A stretch of 43,844 nt of DNA, taken from a virus. Below are positions 19,001-24,100 of this stretch, in pieces. Made by a program: the position numbers and the translations under genes. The DNA lies in the IMG/VR virus record IMGVR_UViG_3300020205_000681, positions 1 to 43,844 of that record; one strand, 5' to 3'. Under the pieces are notes generated by a model, which was not told the DNA's origin, searched no databases, and saw only the letters and a program-made list of their open reading frames with translations. The first letter of the stretch is position 1. Each line of letters starts with the position of its first letter.

Positions 19001-19547
19001 TGATTTTGGAATAGTTGTTGGTGTTTCTACAACTTCCGTTGGAGTTGCATCAACTGGAATTGTATTTGATCTATTTGTTCCAACGGATTCTTACTTGAGG
19101 AATACTAATATTACAGTTGGAGTTGCATCAACTGGAATTAGTGGAATAAAAACTGATTACTATTTTACAATATTTAATTCTAATATTGGATTTGGAGTAA
19201 CTTCACTGGACTCCACAAATTCAGTCGTTGGTGTTGGAACATCTTGCCTTGATAACGTTTATAAGGTTGCTTCAGTTTCCATAGCACAAACAAGTGTTCC
19301 TGGAGTTGGATTGACCAATGTTTCTAGAGTTACAGTCAAGGTTTTAAGTTATAATGGTTTAACTGGAACAGGATATAGTAACTTCTATGGTCAATTTAGT
19401 TGGGGTAAGATAAACACTACCACAAGAAAGAAACCTTTAAGTTTCAATTCTTATAATGATAATGGAGTTTCTGGATTGTCCACAAGTGCAGTTATTCAAA
19501 GAATAAATCCATTGAGATATATTGGTTATTCTACCAGTGTTCAATAA
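7059..19547 (+). CDS. Giant virion structural protein in gp7 position (baseplate/tail appendage)
   Basis: A 4162-residue protein between gp6 and gp8, where T4 has gp7 (1032 aa). The N-terminus (SNTRVKIGSIVQNQLPDFV...YPLVGEFLKEYY) is the conserved cyanophage opening of this gene. Visible modules: an (I)D.EII...RG domain at about 145-190; at least seven repeats of an H.Y.TGE.(I/V).Y...GGL...YYV.KV pattern (near 540, 663, 895, 1004, 1744, 1911, 3048); about a dozen GG.GY...P.(I/V) repeats (near 800-1210, 1500, 2150-2190, 3420-3610, 3908-3950); a YHYH-type domain (about 1304-1400: GWAYDGNPIYGPYGY...LDEHNGRF); two related EYG domains (about 2769-2985); and a conserved end with SNFYGQFSWGKI. No signal or membrane segment. 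Probably an extended baseplate wedge plus receptor- or glycan-binding projections. Homology to T4 gp7 itself is positional only. Confidence 0.85.
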   Translation: MSNTRVKIGSIVQNQLPDFVQEEYPLVGEFLKEYYNSLEGKSGTLDVLQNIDQYVKVDNLAESLFSRTVTVKPISPQTYFAVSGGFSVNDLIVYKNGSKLTKSVDYFTVQSTAVSLTQPAVNGDVLEFVVQSPSSTFLTSSVDFVDETINVASTYGFPETNGIIRIDSEIILYGGKTSTSFTNCTRGFSGITSYRADNKPDQLVFSTSGISTHSSNSSVENLSSLLLKEFLTKLKKQIIPGFENREFTNGLNQKTFIKQAKDYYKSKGTDDSYKILFKALFGEDVNVLKPRDFLLKPSDAKYRITRDLVVESISGDPMSMVNRTIYQDEDSFFDKAYGTITNVEKIQRSNKTYYVLSLDGDYDKDLTVDGTVFGNFSIHASTKLTTIALSNSQVLDVDSTIGFPPSGTLVYTVNGAEYSSSYFNANITQFTLANKTSVEIPKGTDVRINAFAYSNVGNNTVKVRITGVLSDVTYDQDTYLISKGDPLKSITLGSRATGELSNNWIFNLANKFNVKQIKGPNSSNLTLNLFSYEFITYDPHTFYLGDTINLIFSDGTNLNYKVVRVNNETSVSVEGPKINNLNLKYIAERAIIKPKFSNFSSLNQYTANVQNVYLKNEGNVYVAANCLPSYLDENIDIKSTDIVFSGIFGGETLDLSSGNPNNYHGLYTGDSITYIDTFNTSNSLGILSKSYYVQKIDDLKIKLSNSRSDLFNKKYVSISGTPTVTNNVFRKTKIQFLDFSSQNYIKNITTPVPTNNEDNAETPSGPVGVFINGVEAFSYKSEDKVYYGGIQQINVIDGGEDYDVINPPEISIYDVTGSSASAYVQVEGSLKRIDVIDGGFDYVEDPIITISGGNGNGAVAKPNLTSVRHKVSFNAIESAGFVNLTTNTIGFSSYHKFRDYEKVLYLTEGQTSVGGISTNAQYYVNVQNAYNVRLHKTLDDAVSGINTVDLTSYGVGTHILESFAPKRSIKSFSVLNGGTNYSNKKVSCTSSGINTASNTINIVNHGYQTGEVIKYTSTGSVIGGLSNNSSYYVVKVNDNQFKLTQVGIATTNKDFYFNTNQTVSLTSIGSSSHIFNYPEITVLVKGKIGVSTLTGQDFNAIVQPVFRGPITSIFVSNSGVGYGSSEIINYERQPKVVLGIGSQSQLSPIVNNGQIKQVLVLNGGSNYIAAPTINVLGIGTAAVLTPVISNGKIVDVKVVNGGVGFNTVGTALEVIPAGKNFKPECKIKSWTINKVEKNLNSNKILDDDGVIDTSSYTNNGLQYCHLYAPRKLRRTVFSIDYVNGKKVFIPDLNINGNREVTSNIHSPIIGWAYDGNPIYGPYGYSTPSGGNVREMIPGYISQVSSERPDPVSSLGQKIYPEGFFVDDYQFNNSGDLDEHNGRFCVTPEFPNGTYAYFATINNGSTETSGTFKNFKKPSFPYLIGNTFKSVPNQENYSRESTDQRIFSFETNDLLRNTTPYNLTSGNSQYDFVFNPIKVKEPSVKVKSVLLSGLSDIGITTGGSGYKIGDKVVFNNTNTSGSDAYAEVSYLKGKEINSISFASTFAQNVEFYPINATGKFIGFCSTPHSLINKDIISISGLNTSVSSFNEFFQVGVRSDTLSLSGPVGNSTATGIITYFNVNGSLEFPNIRENDVYHIENEKVKILSIDKLSSRIKVLRSYESTSGSAHTTSTVLYEKTRKFTFDNSKGVNIDYNLNREIYFNPAESVSLGTTTGIGVGSTLYFSNPGAGITNIFVPTKTIYIQSHKLETGTELIYSNNGGSSLFVSDDGVSSFQLSNNQSVYVAKVSDDLIGISTNKVGLGSTGSFVGINSSITTSTLFFTNIGSGTNHSFKTTYPNVLTGEFVKNTVTVSTASTHGLKSNDLVYLDVLPGITTTIFVKYNDKNRRLVVNPRSFDASDVNITNNIITIQNHGYQTGEKVIYNATVAIGGLTNDEIYYVVRFNKDSIKLSSTYYNAIKDIPEVIDFTSASSGSISLVNPRIFAISNQVINFDLSDSSLSYSKGSISYPAFDFKLYTNSDFTEEFNKAESSTKFDVVKTGTIGVTSTSSVTLTTENLDFDLYYNLVPVDLKDNLISKKEIIVDNDNISANNRLIVSQSSYYGFHNIVGVGQTTFTFNILDYPESLSYTKSDGNFQYYTDSKNTTGEIKAVEIKSAGRYYNTSPGITSVFSTTGRGAILDAFTNSIGKVNRVEIEDIGFDYPADSTLRPSSKLPQILKVNPLSIFKSVGVSSVGIDYSISPDLVVIDSYTDKVVNDVELRYNINSKTVEIIKNTEGIYNSKPTIIPINNSNGIPIKNITFNSTNKVVTVELDVNYSFGQIFPFNVGDRILVESVSVGTAVTSKGYNSKNYNYALFTLTSANPQYGGSGANIVYSLSNYLSNSESPGTFDVENSAGIVVPEKYFPIFDPILEKYKFFKGEKVDSNSSSGIVLNWNEYTEELKLSSGDTFEVNSVIKGETSKAKGSIITVDDFDAIYSVSASSVVKKGWQSESGFLNNQFQVTSDNNYYQNFSYSIKSKVDYETWNESIGNLNHTSGFKKFSDLVIESVDFGFTGITTSQDSGDFSGLADLITEIDLNCTYDFDLAREKTLNIDSEYFSKEIILNSVSLQDEFQSIGNRVLTIDDVSEQFSNLPSEQNYSNIDSFRLSDIRSRKYITYVRDKRFTGVRQIYLVSLMHDGLEGYLNQYARSETSVDLGSFDFSIFGTEGTLEFHPLSYLYSNYDISAISYGIRDTSSGIGSTSFGRLVDVRSSTTTVSAGTTARTNIVGIGSTYVASKVLVQFSSTNGTYYQFDELTLLNDGTEVSILEYGRLSNTSRVRYVGDGIGTYSAYISGSNVNLDFTPNVGLGTTYVINTLRVSIASTNVGISTASLSFGTSEIRSSYVSISSSPTPTQTGIATYSKEYGASYYIAVVEDTTNDECQVSEIVVVDDETEAYMTEFGIIETSSGLGTFGVGVSTITGTTLTFTPNPNISAEVKVYQNSMKVVSTGNTLETYDFTNANIDISYGGFEGIYNSIKRSFDLKHKQTPIFQRIFNASNPTIVNVANNSVRIPKHFYVTGEEIVYSEGNGNRIGIATTSIPGIGSTDLLPSSVFVVKVNDLDIRLAASAENALKAIPEPLTITSVGIGTTHSFTSKKQNTKCLVTIDNFIQSPIVSTSTTTTLAATAAFNIVDLTLSGISSIFGGDLLKINNEIVKVNTVGYGSTNALLVDRGWMGTNPENHSIGSTVTKIVGNYNIVDNTIHFVEAPYGNSPIGTITNRPDDRDYTGITTRSTFDGRVFLRSGIEDDTSESYSKNYVFDGLSEQFTGINTEFILKSSKSNITGISTGGMVLLINNVFQEPQRLGSVNIGGDYKLSENAGITTLGFTGTISSTSYDINTASVPRGGVIVSVASTQGFGYQPLISAGGTSIVSVAGTISAISIGYSGSGYRSSNSYEIVTETSSTISSGSTIIPVNNQNGVLNKLQYSSSNTLGIGSIFQNVSIVGVGATYVLIGSGSTSSQSVDSGTSVLISLNSPTVGLVDVGVKTASNGIVNYEFIGFTTISSGRISNNVTITNPGSGYTTSNPPTVVFDSPNSYDNIPLVYSSGSSGIGTQSTISIVVGQGSSIVDFEIKNLGYAYKVSEVLTIPTGGLVGIPTDSSKPFRKFELTIDQVFADLFSGWSVGDFQVLDKIESLFNGSRRNFPIKIDGVQTSIRARFGSNIDVQSVLLIFINDILQVPGSGYTFNGGSTFTFSEPPKEGDTCKILFYKGTGSVDVVFNDILETIKIGDSVRLNSDILSQKEDERLVTDIVSSDIIQTNPYNGYGLTTDETLSRPLIWCRQTEDAIISGQEVGKNREIYEPLIQPTTNIIQNVGSASTEIFVESVKIFFDDNRENSTTPFKTKIIITSQDVVVGASATAVVSAAGTISSLSLSNGGLGFTTNPTVVIARPVGVGTTSTATASITSGIVTSLTITNPGSGYTSSKPPQVLIEYPSLKSERIEDVSYEGDFGIVVGVSTTSVGVASTGIVFDLFVPTDSYLRNTNITVGVASTGISGIKTDYYFTIFNSNIGFGVTSLDSTNSVVGVGTSCLDNVYKVASVSIAQTSVPGVGLTNVSRVTVKVLSYNGLTGTGYSNFYGQFSWGKINTTTRKKPLSFNSYNDNGVSGLSTSAVIQRINPLRYIGYSTSVQ

Positions 19548-19551
19548 TAAC

Positions 19552-19559
19552 TATAAATA
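19552..19559 (+). promoter_or_regulatory. T4-type late promoter box (TATAAATA) for gp8 block
   Basis: Exact T4 consensus TATAAATA, 17 bases before the gp8 ATG and 4 bases after the stop of the giant gene. Confidence 0.8.
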
Positions 19560-19576
19560 GATAAAAAACGACAAAA

Positions 19577-21133
19577 ATGTCTGCGATTATAACTGATCAA
19601 CTTAGAATATTAAACGCTAAAAACTTTGTTGCAACGGCAACTTCGAGTTCTAATAGTTATTATGCATTTGTTGGATTGCCAAATGCATCTAATTATGATG
19701 CAAATTGGGATTCTCTACCTCCTGCACCAAAAGATAATTTTGATCAGGAAAATGATTATTGGGACACGATGATTGCTTTGAAAAAAATTACAAGCGGTGA
19801 TGTCAGGCAAGTAGTTAGAAAAGTTACTTGGACTTCTGGAGCGGTCTATGATATGTATAGACACGACATTAGTAGAACTAGTCTGTCTGTTCCATCAAAT
19901 GCGACCAACTTATATTCTGCAAACTTTTATGTTGTAAACAGCGATTACAGGGTTTATGTTTGTTTGTATAATGGCATTGATCCAGAAAATCCAACTGGAA
20001 AACCCTCTTTAGATGAGCCAACATTTACTGATTTGGAACCAAGAGCAGCAGGTGATAGTGAAGATGGTTATGTATGGAAGTATTTGTATACCATTAAACC
20101 AAGTGAGTTAGTTAAATTCGAATCTACTAACTTTATTCCTGTCCCTTCAGATTGGGAAACCAACTCTGATTATGCAGCAGTCAGAAATAATGCCTTAACT
20201 AGTGGTCAAATTAAAATTGCTCAAGTTTTAAGTAGAGGTGTTGGTATAGGAACTGCAAATAGAACATATACTGACGTTCCAATTTATGGTGACGGTTCTG
20301 GTGCCAAATGTACAATTGTAGTTAATAGCGATTCAAAAGTAGAGTCTGCCATTATTACTAATGGAGGTTCTGGATATAGTTATGGTACTGTAAATTTAGT
20401 TGCGGGCGGTGTTCCAACAGGAACAACTACTCCAACTTTTAAAGTCATTATTCCTCCCCAAAAAGGTCACGGATATGATATTTACAGAGAACTTGGAGCA
20501 TATAGAGTATTAATTTATTCAAGAATTGAAAATGATACTGAAGATCCAGATTTTATTGTAGGCAATCAAATTGCAAGAGTTGGTATTGTGGAAAATCCTC
20601 TAGCATATTCTTCAGATTCAGTATTAGTAAAAAATAAAGCAAGCGCATTATCTGCATTAAAACTAGTTGGAACTGGATATAGTACTGCCAATTTTGCAGC
20701 AGACTCATTTATTACTCAAACAGTTGGTCTTGGTTCAACTGCAGTAGGTAGAGTAGTATCTTATGATAAGAATACTGGTGTTTTAAAATATTGGCAAGAT
20801 AGAACAGTAGTTGGATTTAATAGTGATGGTACATCAAATTCAACTCCTTTATACGGATTTAATTTAAATAGATTTACTGCATCACCCGACACAGGAGGAT
20901 CTGTAACTATTTCCGCTTCAGGTATAAGTGGACTGGGTATTGATACATCCTTTACTGGTGTATCTACCACAATAAATAATAGAAGATATTATTTGGGGCA
21001 AACATTTGCCAATGGCGTGTCTAATCCAGAAGTAGAAAAATATTCTGGAAACATAATTTATGTTGACAATAGACCTTCAATAACAAGATCATCAAATCAA
21101 AAAGAAGATATCAAAGTCATTTTGCAGTTCTAA
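19577..21133 (+). CDS. gp8: Baseplate wedge protein gp8
   Basis: A 518-residue protein, longer than T4 gp8 (334) but like cyanophage versions. Diagnostic parts are TDQLRILNAKNFV near the N-terminus, YAFVGLPN, VRKVTWTSGAVYDMYRHDI (about 80-98), DGYVWKYLYTIKPSELVKF and GHGYDIYRELGAYRVLI (about 298-314). gp8 dimers bridge gp7, gp10 and gp6 in the wedge. A GG.GY module (TNGGSGYSYGTVNLV, about residues 257-271) of the type repeated in the giant protein sits just before the conserved GHGYDIYRELG block. Preceded by an exact late promoter box; 6 bases separate it from the next gene. Confidence 0.93.
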   Translation: MSAIITDQLRILNAKNFVATATSSSNSYYAFVGLPNASNYDANWDSLPPAPKDNFDQENDYWDTMIALKKITSGDVRQVVRKVTWTSGAVYDMYRHDISRTSLSVPSNATNLYSANFYVVNSDYRVYVCLYNGIDPENPTGKPSLDEPTFTDLEPRAAGDSEDGYVWKYLYTIKPSELVKFESTNFIPVPSDWETNSDYAAVRNNALTSGQIKIAQVLSRGVGIGTANRTYTDVPIYGDGSGAKCTIVVNSDSKVESAIITNGGSGYSYGTVNLVAGGVPTGTTTPTFKVIIPPQKGHGYDIYRELGAYRVLIYSRIENDTEDPDFIVGNQIARVGIVENPLAYSSDSVLVKNKASALSALKLVGTGYSTANFAADSFITQTVGLGSTAVGRVVSYDKNTGVLKYWQDRTVVGFNSDGTSNSTPLYGFNLNRFTASPDTGGSVTISASGISGLGIDTSFTGVSTTINNRRYYLGQTFANGVSNPEVEKYSGNIIYVDNRPSITRSSNQKEDIKVILQF

Positions 21134-21139
21134 AGAATT

Positions 21140-24100
21140 ATGCCACAACAAACTAATTTAAATGTATCTCCATACTTTGACGACTTTGATAGGGAAGATC
21201 AATATTATCGTGTCCTATTTAAACCAGGTTATCCAGTTCAGGCGAGAGAACTTACAACTCTCCAATCAATGCTCCAAAGTCAAATTGAGCAGGTTGGTGA
21301 TCACCTATTTAAAGAAGGTTCAGTAGTAATACCAGGAAATATTAATTATATTGACAATTACTATGCAGTAGAACTGCAAGATAGTTATCTTGGTATTGAT
21401 ATTTTATCATATCTTCCATATTTAATTGGAAAGACAGTTAGAGGTGCTAATAGTGGTGTTAGAGCTGCCGTTGTAGGAGCGTTGAGTTCTGAAGATTCTG
21501 AAAGAGGAAATAATACAATCTATGTGAACTTTTTAAACTCTGATGTTGGTTCAAATAGTTATCAGGGTTTTTCTGCAAATGAAGTTTTACTTGTAGAAAG
21601 TGGAGTATCTTCACCGAATGCTTTAGATATAGAGAAAAATACTATCCTTCAACCAAATGAAGGTTTTGCGGTAACAATCTCTTCAAATCCAAACTCAATT
21701 GGTTCTGCTGTTAGTCTTTCTGAAGGTGTTTATTATTTAAGAGGGCACTTTGTAACAGTAGATGAGCAAACAATAATTCTTGATCAATACTCAAATAATC
21801 CAAGCTACAGAGTTGGATTGGATGTTTTTGAAGTAATAGAAACTCCAGACGACAATATAGATCTAAATGATAATGCTCAAGGATTTTCTAACTATGCAGC
21901 ACCTGGAGCAGATAGACTTTCTATAGTTGCGATTTTAACTAAAATCCCCATTAATGATCCAAATCCAGTAGCAACTCCTAATTTTGTTCAGTTGCTAGAA
22001 GTTAGAAATGGTATTCTTCAAAGGCAGATTAATAATCCAGATTATAATGTAATTGAAAAAGAACTAGCAAGGAGAACATATGATGAGTCGGGAAACTATT
22101 ATGTAAAATCTCCTTCTGTTTCGGTAAAAGAAACTCTAGATGACCTAAAAGGAAATGGTGGTGTTTTTAAAGAAAACCAGTTAACATATAATAATAATAA
22201 AGCATCAGATGATTTATCTACCTACACAATTTCTCCCCTCAAAGCTTTTGTGAGTGGTTATGAAATAGATGTTGTAGGAACTACTTACCTTGATTTTGAA
22301 AAACCAAGAACAACAAAGTTATTGGAAGATCAAAGTATAAACTATGTTACGGGTCCAACTTATACCCTCAACAGAGTATATGGATCGCCAGCATTGGGCA
22401 TTTCAACTTCATATTCTTTAAGTCTGAGAAATTCTAGAGTTGGATCTAACTCTATTACTGCACCAGGAAAAGAGATTGGTGTTGCTAGAGTATACGATTT
22501 TGCATTAGAGTCTGGATCATACAATACATCAACTCCAAATACAAATGAGTGGGATATTGCTTTATATGATATTCAAACTTATACAGAAATATCTTTAAAT
22601 GAACCCATCACATTAACAACTCCAACTTATATTAAAGGCAAATCAAGTGGAGCGGTAGGTTTCTTAAGATATAATGCGTCAAACTCCGGAATCATTACCG
22701 CATATAATACTAAAGGAAATTTTGTAGTTGGTGAAAAGTTCATTTTTGATGGTATAGAAAATACCAGAGTTTCTACTACAGTAACTGCATATTCTACTAA
22801 TGATGTAAAATCTCTCTATGGCATAGTTGGTAGTGCTTCTACATTTACAGCAGATGTCAAGCAGTCTGCATTGGCAAATGTCGGTCAGGTTCAAATTAGT
22901 GCTACTGGCGGTGGAATAAGCACAGTAACTTCAGCAGACTTTATTTTTACGGGAATTGCAACCGTAGGCAATATTGTTGCTTTTTCAAATCCAGGATTAT
23001 CTGTAAATACTTTCGCAAAAATAGAAACAGTATCTCAGAGTGCAATCACAATCTCTGGAATTACCACAGTAACTGGAGTTTGTGATGGTGGTTTGCCAAC
23101 ATCGACTATTAATCCAAGTGATTTTAGAATTCTATTTTCTAACTTCCAATTGTCTGTAGATAACACATTATACACTACTTTACCAAAAAGAAATATTGCA
23201 TCTGTAGATCTAACAAATTCTACACTAACTATAAGAAAACAGTACAACGTAACCATATCTGCAAATTCAACGAATACTATTATTGCAGAATCCGATGAGA
23301 CATTTTTACCATATGATGAAGAAAGATATGTTCTTATTGCAGATAGTGGTACTACAGAAAGTCTAAGTTCAGATAAGTTAGTATTTTCTAGTGGCGGAAG
23401 AGAGATAACAATAAATGGATTAACAACTTCTTCTGGTACCGGAAAACTAATTGCAACTCTAAGAAAAGTTGATATTGATTCAAAAGTAAAAAATAAGAAT
23501 AGAATCCAAGCATTAATAGTTGATAAGTCAAAATATCAGTATTCTGGAATCGGAGCGACAACTAATAATGATGGTCTGACATATGGCACTTATCCATACG
23601 GAACAAGAGTTCAGGATGAAGAAATTTGTCTGCTGCAACCAGATGCAACAGTATTGTATGGAATTTATGAGTCTAATGATACTTCAGATGCAGAACTGCC
23701 GAGTTTAACTCTAACAACTATCAATGGACCAACAGCGAAAACTGATGATTTATTAATTGGTGAAGAGTTTGTAGGATCACTTAGTGGTGCAGTTGGGGTA
23801 TATGCAGAAAGACTAAATGCATTACAAGTTTCTTATGTTGCAAGGAATTCTAATAAATTCCAAGTCAATGAAGTTGTAACTTTTAAAGAATCTGGGATTA
23901 CTGCAACCATTACTGCAGTCAATGGCGGAGATAATAATATTATTTCTAATTATATCTTTGACAACGGACAAAGAGAAACAATCTATGATTATGCCAGAAT
24001 TATCAGAAAAGCGTCTGCAAAAGAACCAACAAGAAAACTAAAAATTATTTTTGAATCTGCAAGTTTCTCATCATCAGATACTGGAGATTTAACAACCGCA

